From contig SLEY01000009.1 of NCBI GenBank assembly GCA_007124535.1, forward strand, positions 1-13,523: a stretch of DNA of 13,523 nucleotides, written 5' to 3'. Source of the DNA: Planctomycetaceae bacterium. GTDB taxonomy: Bacteria; Planctomycetota; Planctomycetia; Pirellulales; Pirellulaceae. Shown here in pieces: positions 7,019-13,523 of this stretch. A program made the translations under genes and the position numbers. How positions within the stretch are numbered: the stretch's first letter is position 1; each line of letters begins with the position of its first letter. Below the pieces are notes generated by a model, which saw nothing but the letters and a program-made list of their open reading frames with translations, was not told where the DNA came from and made no database searches.

Positions 7019-7723
7019 ATGAAGATTCGACTCAAAGTCCTGAAGGGTTCGAGTTCGGGAAAAGAGGTCAAGATCCCCGTGCCGGAGTGCGTGATCGGCC
7101 GAAGTGGGGAATGCCATCTGCGTCCGAAGAGTGATGCGATCAGCCGCCGCCATTGTGTGATCCGAGTCGAAGACGGTACGGTTACGTTAACCGATTTTGG
7201 CAGCAAGAACGGCACCTACGTCAACGAGCGGCGAGTTGAGGGCCATATGGTCATCAAGAGCGGGGACCAACTACGGATTGGTCCGCTAGCTTTTGAGGTG
7301 ATGATTGACCACAGTTTGGGTGGTGAAAAGAAACCGAAGGTGCGAAGTGTCAAGGAGGCGGCGGAGCGGACTTCGAAGGCCTCGCGCGAGTCGGCCGATG
7401 TCGATGATGCCGACATCAACGCTTGGTTGGAAGAGGCCGACGACTTAGCGCGGCTACGCCGTTATGGGGATCCGGAAACGCGGCAACTGAAGCTGGACGA
7501 AACCGATCAGGTCACGTTATCGGCCGGTTCGGAATCCTCGGAGCAAGCGTCGGATGAAACGGCGGAGCAGCAGGCCGAACAAACGGCGACGGGAACGGAA
7601 GGTCGTCCAGCCAAGGAGAAGAAGAAGCGGTTCGGAAAACTTCCGCAACGTGAAGAGACGGCTCCCAAGGATTCGCGGGAAGCGGCGGCCCATATGCTGA
7701 AAAAGTTCTTCACCAACCGTTGA
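7019..7723 (+). CDS. FHA-domain protein with a charged C-terminal tail
   Basis: FHA domains bind phosphothreonine peptides. In the 234-residue product, residues about 3-97 form one: VIGRSGECHLRP (Gly27, Arg28), ISRRHCVI (Ser42, His45), DFGSKNGTYVN (Asn64) and RIGPLAFEV. All the expected phosphopeptide-contacting positions are present. Residues about 102-195 are acidic, Glu/Ser/Thr-rich and probably disordered, and the end (about 195-234) is a basic KKKRFGK stretch followed by DSREAAAHMLKKFF, likely a short helix. There is no signal peptide or membrane segment, so it is probably cytoplasmic. The ATG at 7019 is supported by GAGGAAAGG (7004-7012). The partner is unknown; a Ser/Thr kinase substrate is the usual ligand. 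It sits directly before an ECF sigma gene. Confidence 0.88.
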   Translation: MKIRLKVLKGSSSGKEVKIPVPECVIGRSGECHLRPKSDAISRRHCVIRVEDGTVTLTDFGSKNGTYVNERRVEGHMVIKSGDQLRIGPLAFEVMIDHSLGGEKKPKVRSVKEAAERTSKASRESADVDDADINAWLEEADDLARLRRYGDPETRQLKLDETDQVTLSAGSESSEQASDETAEQQAEQTATGTEGRPAKEKKKRFGKLPQREETAPKDSREAAAHMLKKFFTNR

Positions 7724-7747
7724 AATCGGGGCGGTTTGCCGTAGAAT
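7720..7747 (+). promoter_or_regulatory. Sigma70-type promoter for the ECF sigma operon, overlapping the FHA stop codon
   Basis: TTGAAA (7720-7725) and TAGAAT (7742-7747) are 16 bases apart and each matches the consensus at five of six positions. The -35 element overlaps the FHA gene stop codon TGA (7721-7723). The leader to the sigma start would be about 80 bases. The elements look like a housekeeping promoter rather than an autoregulated ECF promoter. Confidence 0.55.
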
Positions 7748-7835
7748 CCTCCGGTCTTTTCTGTTTTGTTCCCTGTCGGAAAACCGCGGTGGGTCGCCGT
7801 GGGTATTTCCCTTCAGAGAACCCGAGGGAACCGTC

Positions 7836-8405
7836 GTGCAGCAGGAAATCCCGGAACTTGTCGACTTGGCCCTGGCTGGCGACCAAACGGCCATGGTGCA
7901 TTTGGTCGATCGGTATCGGGACCGCGTGTTCGGCTTGTGCTTGCGGATGCTTGGCCAGCGTCAGGATGCGGAGGATGCCGCTCAGGAGACGTTCATTCGC
8001 ATGTTACGCAGTTTGGTGCGGTGGGACCGCCGCCGTGACTTTGAACCCTGGCTGTTGGCCATCGCCGCCAACCGTTGCCGCACGCTGTTGGGTCATCGCC
8101 GACGGCGAACGGGTCAAACGGAGCTTCACGACGAACTCTTGGAAGACAAAACACCAAATTGGCAGGATGCAGAACAGTTGGAAGAGGAAGTTGCCTTGGC
8201 ATTGGCCCAAATCCGTGCCGAGGATCGCCGAGCTTTTTTGCTGTTTCACGAGCAGGGTTTCGCCTATGCCGAGATCGCCTCGATTCTGGGGCGTCCGGTA
8301 GGCACGGTCAAGACTTGGATTCACCGTGCCCGCCGGGATTTGGCGACCCGCTTGGTGGAACGGGGAGTCGTCACGAGCAAGCGATATGAACTGCGACGAG
8401 TTTGA
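7836..8405 (+). CDS. ECF-family RNA polymerase sigma factor
   Basis: The 189-residue product has only the two domains of an extracytoplasmic-function sigma factor. Sigma region 2 (about residues 8-90) contains LVDRYRDRVFGLCLRMLG and the core-polymerase-binding DAEDAAQETFIRML, then the -10-recognising stretch ending WLLAIAANRCRTLLGHRRRR. Region 4 (about 115-175) contains the helix-turn-helix FAYAEIASILGRPVGTVKTWIHRARRDL. The GTG at 7836 is chosen because GAGGGA (7824-7829) is six bases upstream and it gives a normal N-terminus. The last 20 bases overlap the start of the anti-sigma gene, the classic coupled sigma/anti-sigma arrangement. Its target promoters and inducing signal cannot be told from the sequence. 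Confidence 0.95.
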   Translation: MQQEIPELVDLALAGDQTAMVHLVDRYRDRVFGLCLRMLGQRQDAEDAAQETFIRMLRSLVRWDRRRDFEPWLLAIAANRCRTLLGHRRRRTGQTELHDELLEDKTPNWQDAEQLEEEVALALAQIRAEDRRAFLLFHEQGFAYAEIASILGRPVGTVKTWIHRARRDLATRLVERGVVTSKRYELRRV

Positions 8406-9066
8406 AGAGCGAATTCAACAGCTACTGGACCGCCGCCGCAATTTGGCGACCGATGCACGTCTGCGGCGGCACGCCCGGCGATGTGAGGATTGTCGTGCCA
8501 TTCGCCGGGCATATCTGCAGTTATTCGAGGGGTTATCCCGGTTGGAGTCCCCGGCTTTGGACCAAGGGTTTAGCGAACGTGTGGTCCATTTGGTTCAACC
8601 CGTGACCAGGCCGGCCTCGATGGAAACTTGGCGATCTCGCCGTTTCCTGGCCGCATGGTCGGCAGTCGCACTGGTTTTGTTGGTGGCACTGACAGGGATT
8701 CCCCTACTCTCCGGAGGGGACTCGGAAGTCTCCGAAGTGGCGGCCCCCGGTTCTTCGGAACCGGAAATTACGGAGTCGGCGGGTTCGGGTTTCCGCAATC
8801 TAGCCGAGAACCCCCATGTAGAACTCCATCTTCCTTGGCCAGCTCAGGACCCGGAGTGGCTTTTGTTCTGGGAACGTTTTTCGGATCGCATGGCGGGTGA
8901 GACGGCGGAGCCGTTGGAGGTCTTTACGGAAGGGCTCCGCCCCCTGGCCACATCGCTGGCGAGCGTATGGAGTGGTTTTCGCGACACTTGGCCCTGGGGA
9001 CGTGACCCGGGGGCTCCCGTCCCGCCACCGGACTCCGGTTCGGACGGCCGCTTTCCCGCCGCATGA
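8386..9066 (+). CDS. Membrane-anchored anti-sigma factor with a zinc-binding motif and a Trp-rich outer domain
   Basis: This 226-residue protein is probably the inhibitor of the sigma factor encoded just upstream. Residues 1-75 resemble a ZAS-type anti-sigma domain: MNCDEFEERI at the start and H29-x3-C33-x2-C36 (HARRCEDC), the usual zinc motif. A hydrophobic helix at about 87-108 (FLAAWSAVALVLLVALTGI) follows a basic stretch, so the N-terminus should be cytoplasmic. The outer part (about 109-226) is acidic near the membrane and then unusually tryptophan-rich, with LPWPAQDPEWLLFWERF and VWSGFRDTWPWG; I recognise no known domain there. The ATG at 8386 overlaps the sigma gene by 20 bases, and with no good ribosome binding site it depends on coupled translation. 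Confidence 0.8.
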   Translation: MNCDEFEERIQQLLDRRRNLATDARLRRHARRCEDCRAIRRAYLQLFEGLSRLESPALDQGFSERVVHLVQPVTRPASMETWRSRRFLAAWSAVALVLLVALTGIPLLSGGDSEVSEVAAPGSSEPEITESAGSGFRNLAENPHVELHLPWPAQDPEWLLFWERFSDRMAGETAEPLEVFTEGLRPLATSLASVWSGFRDTWPWGRDPGAPVPPPDSGSDGRFPAA

Positions 9067-9122
9067 CAGGCCTTCTCGTCATAGTCCGAGCGAGGGCGAC
9101 GATTTTAGCCTGAATTGCCGCT

Positions 9123-9128
9123 TACAAT
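9123..9128 (+). promoter_or_regulatory. Possible -10 element upstream of the small basic protein gene
   Basis: TACAAT lies in the 269-base gap after the anti-sigma gene, within the 12-base sequence CGCTTACAATCG that also occurs before serC (10609-10620). No -35 resembling TTGACA is at a suitable distance. Apart from this, the gap 9067-9335 shows nothing I can support except the ribosome binding site of the next gene. Confidence 0.3.
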
Positions 9129-9335
9129 CGTTGCAATTGGTCTTTTCGTCGCTTCTTGCGCAACCGGAGAGGGGGTTCGGGAAAACCAGCTCAAAATTCC
9201 CAGTTTTCCTGTTCCTCAAAGACCTCCGTGGTACGTTCCTATATCCGGCAATCATGACGGTCTCCGCATGATCGCCACGATCGGCTTTGATTCCCCCCAA
9301 TCATCGACTGTTTCTCTTCCTGGGAGGTAGTTTTC

Positions 9336-9665
9336 GTGACCCAATCCGCAAGTAAAACGAACACAACTCGGGTGGTGCGTCGGCGATCCGCGGGCTCAGG
9401 CCACTTGAGCGAAAAACATCACCGCACCGATGGCGCGGCGGATCCGCCCCACGGCAGTAAACGATGGGGCCGCCGACGTCAGATTGACCCGACCACGTGC
9501 GAGCGCGAGTACACGTCGGATGAGATCGAGTTCATGCAGGCGCTGGACGCCTACAAGCGAAAGAGTGGACGAATGTTTCCTACCTGCAGTGAGATCCTCG
9601 AGGTTCTCCGTAATTTGGGCTATCGGCGTTGTGTCCCGGAGCATGCCGTCATTGCCAGCAGGTAG
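9336..9665 (+). CDS. Small basic conserved hypothetical protein (109 aa)
   Basis: The start is GTG 9336 with a strong GGGAGG (9322-9327) eight bases upstream, good evidence that this short frame is translated. The N-terminal 40 residues are rich in Arg, Lys, Ser and His and look disordered. The rest is a compact charged segment: RWGRRRQIDPTTCEREY (44-60), an amphipathic helix EIEFMQALDAYKRKSGRM, then FPTCSEILEVLRNLGYR (81-97). Cysteines fall at 55, 84 and 99. I recall the KRKSGRMFPTCSEILEVLR block as a recurring planctomycete family of unknown function. The basic character would allow nucleic-acid or ribosome binding, but this is only a guess. There is no signal peptide. Confidence 0.8.
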   Translation: MTQSASKTNTTRVVRRRSAGSGHLSEKHHRTDGAADPPHGSKRWGRRRQIDPTTCEREYTSDEIEFMQALDAYKRKSGRMFPTCSEILEVLRNLGYRRCVPEHAVIASR

Positions 9666-9819
9666 CCCCTGGTAGAGGGATTTACCGCGCGCCAAGGGAC
9701 CTTTTGGGCTTGCCAGCGGAGCGACGGGGCACTAAGCTCCGCACCCGTTTCGAGTCGCCGCTGGGCCTCGGGAGATGGAACTCGGTCCGAACTGCCTTGT
9801 CAAGGAAGGCGTCCTTGCT

Positions 9820-10554
9820 GTGAGCCCCTTTCATCCAGATCTTCGGGAATTCGGGATTGCCCGATTGCTGGCCTGCTTGTGTATCGCCGCTGTCGGTTGC
9901 AAGATGGCAGCGGACGGCCACAACCTTCAAGGGGTTCGTCTTTACGAGCAGGGGCAGTATGATACGGCCTTGCAGACATTTCAGAGAGCTCTGGCCAGCG
10001 ATCCGGAGAATGCCGACGCCTACTACAATATGGCTGCGACGGTGCACCGCGTCGGAGTGGCTCGTCAAGACGAGAGTCTGACAAGCCAAGCCGAATCACT
10101 CTACAATCGGTGTCTGGATCTTGACGGCAGTCACACAGACGCTTACCGCGGCTTGACCGTGCTGCTGGCGGAGACCGGACGTTCAGATCGGGCTTTCCGG
10201 TTGCTGAAGAACTGGGCCCTTCGCGAGCCGGGCAATCCCGACGCGCGGGTCGAGTTGGCCCGTTTGTATGAAGAGTATGGCGAGGCGGACACGGCCAAGA
10301 TTCACTTGACCGAAGCGTTACAGATCAACCAGCACAATGCCCGCGCGTGGAACGCCCTGGCCAGACTTCGGGAACAATCGGGGGATTATGCGCAGGCGCT
10401 GGCCAATTATCAGCAGTCCTACCAATTGAACCATTTCCAACCGGCGGTCGCCGAGCGAATCGCCAGCCTGAACCGCTCGCTGCACCAGAGGCACGCCGCT
10501 TCCCCGGATTCGGGCACGCGAACGGTGACCTCCCCCCCGGGGGTCAGTCGCTAA
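9820..10554 (+). CDS. TPR-repeat lipoprotein
   Basis: The 244-residue product begins with an arginine followed by the hydrophobic stretch LLACLCIAAVGC, whose AVGC lipobox makes Cys27 the likely lipid-modified residue, so it is probably a membrane-anchored periplasmic or envelope protein. After it come about five tetratricopeptide repeats (roughly 31-64, 65-104, 105-138, 139-172, 173-206), with typical G-x-Y-x-x-A and A-x-x-DP spacing, for example EQGQYDTALQTFQRALASDPENADAYYN. TPRs are protein-binding scaffolds; the partner is unknown. The GTG at 9820 is preferred because AAGGAAGG (9802-9809) lies ten bases upstream; an in-frame ATG at 9775 would add 15 residues before the signal and has a badly spaced site. 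The tail is Pro/Ser/Thr-rich. Confidence 0.85.
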   Translation: MSPFHPDLREFGIARLLACLCIAAVGCKMAADGHNLQGVRLYEQGQYDTALQTFQRALASDPENADAYYNMAATVHRVGVARQDESLTSQAESLYNRCLDLDGSHTDAYRGLTVLLAETGRSDRAFRLLKNWALREPGNPDARVELARLYEEYGEADTAKIHLTEALQINQHNARAWNALARLREQSGDYAQALANYQQSYQLNHFQPAVAERIASLNRSLHQRHAASPDSGTRTVTSPPGVSR

Positions 10555-10589
10555 CCGGCCCCTTGCCCCCACGTTTTTCTCGCCCGTTC

Positions 10590-10618
10590 TTCTCATCCAC
10601 GGGTCAGACGCTTACAAT
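10590..10618 (+). promoter_or_regulatory. Probable promoter of the serC-serA operon
   Basis: TTCTCA (10590-10595) and TACAAT (10613-10618) are 17 bases apart and match the sigma70 consensus at four and five of six positions. Transcription from about 10625 would leave a leader of about 90 bases. No attenuator or riboswitch structure is evident in it. Confidence 0.5.
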
Positions 10619-10713
10619 CGCGGTTTGGAAACATCTCGCGGCCCGCGGTCGAGCCCCTCGGTTCGTGCGGGCGATTTGTAAATCTCCCTCGTTGAAGTAA
10701 GAGTAACACCACC

Positions 10714-11808
10714 ATGACGGAGCGTATCTTCAATTTTTCGGCGGGCCCTGCCGTTCTCCCCCTGCCCGTGCTGGAACAAGCGCAGCGCGAGTTGCTGGCC
10801 CTGCCGGGCGTCGGCGCGTCGGTTCTGGAGATCAGTCATCGCGGGAAACCCTTTCAGAGCATCCTGGAGTCGGCGAAACTCCGGCTGAAGAGCTTGCTGG
10901 ATGTCCCCGATAACTACCACATCCTGTTTCTTCAGGGCGGGGCGCGTCTGCAATTCTCCATGGTCCCCATGAACCTGATGCCCGGCAGCGCGGCGCCGCC
11001 GGAATACGTGTTGACGGGTTCGTGGGGCAAAAACGCGCTGAAAGAGGCGGAGAAAGCGGGGCCGCTGCGCATCGTTTGGGACGGCAAGGACACCCGCTAC
11101 GACCGCTTGCCGGCGCCGGACGCGTGGAAACCCACGCCGCAAGCTGCCTACGTGCACATCACCTCGAATGAAACCATTCAGGGGGTTCAGTTCCCGGACG
11201 ATCCCGACACGGGCGAGGTCCCGCTGGTCTGTGACGCTTCGTCCGATTTCCTCCATCGGCCGTTGAACATCTCGCGGTACGGCCTGCTGTACGCGTGCGC
11301 TCAGAAGAATGCGGGGCCGGCGGGCGTGACGATCGTAATCTTGCGGGAAGATCTGCTCGACCGCAGTGGGGATTCGCTTCCGGGTTATTTGAATTATCGG
11401 ATTCACGCCGAGAACAATTCGCTTTGGAACACGCCACCTTCGTTCGGGGTTTACATGGTGGATCTTGTCGCGCGGTGGTTGCAAGAGGAAATCGGCGGTC
11501 TGGAAAAGATGTATGCCCAGAACCGAGATCAAGCGAACACTCTTTACAGGGTACTGGACAACACCAATGGATTTTATCGGGGTCATGCCCAACCGGAGAG
11601 CCGATCGCTGATGAACGTCACGTTCCGGCTGCCGAGCGAGGAGTTGGAGCAGCGTTTTCTGGCCGATGCTGAGCGTCAGGGTCTAAGTGCGTTGAAGGGC
11701 CACCGTAGTGTCGGGGGGATTCGGGCATCGATTTACAACGCGATGCCTTGGGAGGGCGTGAACGCGTTGCGGGACTTCATGCAGGATTTTGCCACCCAGA
11801 ATGCTTGA
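10714..11808 (+). CDS. serC: Phosphoserine aminotransferase
   Basis: SerC is a PLP enzyme that converts 3-phosphohydroxypyruvate and glutamate to phosphoserine and 2-oxoglutarate, the second step of serine synthesis. The 364-residue product has the family length and aligns by eye with E. coli SerC from end to end: FNFSAGPAVLP at the N-terminus, VLEISHRGKPF, FLQGGARLQF (phosphate-binding region), HITSNETIQG, VCDASSDFLHRPL, and the PLP lysine Lys198 in YACAQKNAGPAGVT. The C-terminal LKGHRSVGGIRASIYNAMP is also typical. The ATG at 10714 follows a weak TAAGAG (10698-10703) ten bases upstream. It is followed after 25 bases by serA, so the first two steps of the pathway are probably co-transcribed. 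Confidence 0.97.
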   Translation: MTERIFNFSAGPAVLPLPVLEQAQRELLALPGVGASVLEISHRGKPFQSILESAKLRLKSLLDVPDNYHILFLQGGARLQFSMVPMNLMPGSAAPPEYVLTGSWGKNALKEAEKAGPLRIVWDGKDTRYDRLPAPDAWKPTPQAAYVHITSNETIQGVQFPDDPDTGEVPLVCDASSDFLHRPLNISRYGLLYACAQKNAGPAGVTIVILREDLLDRSGDSLPGYLNYRIHAENNSLWNTPPSFGVYMVDLVARWLQEEIGGLEKMYAQNRDQANTLYRVLDNTNGFYRGHAQPESRSLMNVTFRLPSEELEQRFLADAERQGLSALKGHRSVGGIRASIYNAMPWEGVNALRDFMQDFATQNA

Positions 11809-11833
11809 GCCTTTGCCGTGAGAGGGGACAAAG

Positions 11834-13456
11834 ATGTCGCGAGTGATTGTATTGGATTCCATTGCCCAAGAAGGGCTGGATTTGCTGGAGGCCGCCGAGG
11901 GGATCACGTACGAGGTCCGTACGGGTTTGAAGGGCGATGCTTTGCGAGACGCGTTGGCGGAATTCGACGGTGCGATCTTGCGGAGTGGTGTCAAGATCAC
12001 CGGTGACGCGTTGGAGGGGAATCGGCGATTGCGGGCCATCGTGCGGGCAGGGGTCGGTACGGACAATATTGACAAAGTTATGGCCACCCGTCAGGGGATT
12101 GTGGTCATGAACACGCCGTCCGGCAACACGCTGAGCACGGCCGAACATGCTTTTGCCCTGATGATGGCTCTTTCGAGGAACATCGCCGCGGCCCACCAGA
12201 GTCTGGTGGAAGGACGCTGGGATCGAAAAGCCTACATGGGCACCCAATTGGCTGACAAGACTTTGGGAATCGTCGGCCTGGGACGAATTGGAAAGGCGGT
12301 GGCTCAACGCGCGTTGGCTTTCGAGATGCGCGTGGTCGGCTATGATCCGTTCCTCTCGGCGGACGCGGCCAACAAGCTGGGCATCGAACGCGTCGACAGC
12401 GTCCGGGACATGCTGCCGCGTATCGACTATCTGACCGTCCACACACCCCTGACCCCGGAAACCAAGAGCCTGATCGGACCGGAAGAAATCGCGATGATGA
12501 AGCCGGGTGTCCGACTGATCAACGCGGCACGGGGCGGAATTTATGACGAAGCCGCCCTGGTCGACGGTCTGAAGAGTGGCCGGATCGCCGGTATCGCGCA
12601 GGACGTTTTCGAAAAGGAACCCTGCACCGACAGCCCTCTTTTCCAGTTGCCAAACGTCGTATGCACTCCCCATCTGGGTGCGAGCACCGAGGAGGCTCAA
12701 ACCCAAGTGGCGATCGAAGGTTGCCAGCTGTTGATCAATTTCTTGAAGACGGGTGAGATCCGCCATGCGGTGAACACGGCGGCCGTCGAGCCCAAGACGC
12801 TGGAAGCCCTCCGCAACTACCTGGACCTGTCCTACCGCCTGGGACGCTTGCTGGCCCAGTGGCAGGAAGGTTCTCTGGAATCGTGCGCGCTCCACTATCG
12901 TGGGGGCCTCGCCGAGCGGGACACCACCCTGTTGACCTCGGCCTTCTGCGCCGGTTTGATCGAGAATGCCTTCGAGGAAGAGGTCAACGTCATTAACGCC
13001 GAAGTGCTGCTCCGCGAACACGGTGTCGAGATTACCGAAGAGAAACAGACAAAATTGGGAGTCTTCAGCTCCTCCATGACCGCAGAATTGACCAGCGAGA
13101 ACCGGAAACTGGTCGTGGGCGGCACGCTCTTCGGCCATAATATGCCGCGTTTGATCCGTCTGGGAAGCTACCGGCTGGAGGCCTATTTGGACGGCATCTT
13201 GCTGATCTTTGTCCATCATGACCGCCCCGGGGTCATCGGCAGCGTGGGCACGTTGTTTGGCCAACATGGCATCAACATTGCCCAAATGTCGGTGGGCCGC
13301 GAGACGACTCAGCCGGGTGGTGAAGCCATCGGGGTCCTGAACTTGGATGGGGTCCCCGACCAGCGTGCGATCGACGAACTTTTGGATTTGAAAGGTGTGC
13401 TGGCGGTGAAGGTCATCGAACTGCCGCCGGCCGGCCAACTCCCGCCATGGCTATAA
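11834..13456 (+). CDS. serA: D-3-phosphoglycerate dehydrogenase, long form with ASB and ACT domains
   Basis: SerA oxidises 3-phosphoglycerate to 3-phosphohydroxypyruvate with NAD+, the committed step of serine synthesis. The 540-residue product is the long type. Residues 1-315 hold the substrate- and NAD-binding domains with GLGRIG (148-153), Asp171 after the second strand (VVGYDP), and the catalytic residues Arg233 (AARGG), Glu262 (FEKEP) and His280 (CTPHLGAST). About 318-455 is the allosteric-substrate-binding domain, and about 456-530 an ACT domain (FVHHDRPGVIGSVGTLFGQHGINIAQMSVGRE region, with residues 466-480 most typical). ACT domains of this family usually bind serine for feedback inhibition. 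The ATG at 11834 has GAGGGG (11822-11827) six bases upstream. Confidence 0.97.
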   Translation: MSRVIVLDSIAQEGLDLLEAAEGITYEVRTGLKGDALRDALAEFDGAILRSGVKITGDALEGNRRLRAIVRAGVGTDNIDKVMATRQGIVVMNTPSGNTLSTAEHAFALMMALSRNIAAAHQSLVEGRWDRKAYMGTQLADKTLGIVGLGRIGKAVAQRALAFEMRVVGYDPFLSADAANKLGIERVDSVRDMLPRIDYLTVHTPLTPETKSLIGPEEIAMMKPGVRLINAARGGIYDEAALVDGLKSGRIAGIAQDVFEKEPCTDSPLFQLPNVVCTPHLGASTEEAQTQVAIEGCQLLINFLKTGEIRHAVNTAAVEPKTLEALRNYLDLSYRLGRLLAQWQEGSLESCALHYRGGLAERDTTLLTSAFCAGLIENAFEEEVNVINAEVLLREHGVEITEEKQTKLGVFSSSMTAELTSENRKLVVGGTLFGHNMPRLIRLGSYRLEAYLDGILLIFVHHDRPGVIGSVGTLFGQHGINIAQMSVGRETTQPGGEAIGVLNLDGVPDQRAIDELLDLKGVLAVKVIELPPAGQLPPWL

Positions 13457-13457
13457 T
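13452..13457 (+). promoter_or_regulatory. Consensus -10 hexamer overlapping the serA stop codon
   Basis: TATAAT is a perfect -10 hexamer and covers the serA stop TAA (13454-13456). No -35 element is visible at 16-18 bases, and there is no extended -10 TGn. It may serve a gene beyond the window or be chance. Confidence 0.2.
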
Positions 13458-13470
13458 CTTGGCAGAAGGC

Positions 13471-13492
13471 GCCGATTGCCGATCGCATCGGC
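13471..13492. other. Short inverted repeat after serA
   Basis: GCCGAT (13471-13476) and ATCGGC (13487-13492) can pair around a ten-base loop. There is no T-run after the stem, so it is not a convincing intrinsic terminator. It is the only structure seen in the 67 bases after serA. Confidence 0.3.
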
Positions 13493-13523
13493 GGGGTTGA
13501 CGAACAGGCGACATATGGGGGGA

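Noticed and set aside
7721..7800. Terminator between the FHA and sigma genes
   Set aside because: The best pairing is a bulged, partly wobble stem with a 16-base loop and no following T-run.
9115..9330. Possible 71-residue lipoprotein with a VASC lipobox starting at a TTG
   Set aside because: There is no positively charged start and no ribosome binding site. It contains the TACAAT element and ends over the ribosome binding site of the next gene, so chance is the better explanation.
10526..10576. Intrinsic terminator after the TPR gene (TGACC and GGTCA arms, then a T-run)
   Set aside because: The arms leave almost no loop, the stem lies before the stop codon, and the T-run is about 25 bases away.
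11777..13438. Minus-strand open frame of 553 codons
   Set aside because: It is the antisense of serA. In GC-rich genes the opposite strand often stays open, and serA matches its family throughout.

Overview
The window reads as a chromosomal stretch of a GC-rich bacterium, most likely a planctomycete (Planctomycetota, Pirellulales-like). That placement is inferred from three things: a glycine-cleavage operon with a split P-protein, a small basic protein and a TPR lipoprotein that I remember as planctomycete families, and degenerate intergenic debris of a kind I associate with these genomes. No database search was possible. Every confident gene lies on the + strand.

Region by region. Positions 1-1500 carry no convincing gene: three different short tandem arrays sit back to back (290-459), followed by minus-strand gene fossils (about 830-1206) that look like transposase pieces joined to the start of another gene. 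A compact glycine-cleavage operon follows: gcvT (1503), gcvH (2663), gcvPA (3060), gcvPB (4650) and a LipM/LplA-type lipoyl/octanoyl transferase (6086). Junctions are overlapping or one base apart except between gcvPA and gcvPB, where 228 bases hold a hairpin-forming GC-rich repeat. Next, behind its own sigma70-like promoter, comes an FHA-domain protein (7019). An ECF sigma factor (7836) and an overlapping membrane anti-sigma factor with a zinc-binding motif (8386) follow. A small basic conserved protein (9336) and a TPR lipoprotein (9820) lead to serC (10714) and serA (11834), two serine-biosynthesis genes spaced 25 bases apart.

How the genes work together. GcvT, GcvH, GcvPA and GcvPB form the glycine cleavage system, which splits glycine into CO2, ammonia and methylene-tetrahydrofolate. 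The ligase-like protein at the end of the operon is well placed to modify GcvH Lys66. SerA and SerC make phosphoserine, the precursor of serine and so of glycine, which gives the window a glycine/serine/one-carbon theme at both ends. Between them is a regulatory and envelope group: FHA protein, ECF sigma/anti-sigma pair and TPR lipoprotein.

I see no CRISPR array, tRNA, rRNA or intact mobile element. I also see nothing that amounts to a clearly new defence or biosynthetic system. The most unusual items are the fossil mosaic and stacked microsatellites upstream of gcvT, the hairpin repeat inside the gcv operon, the tryptophan-rich outer domain of the anti-sigma factor, and the 109-residue orphan protein.
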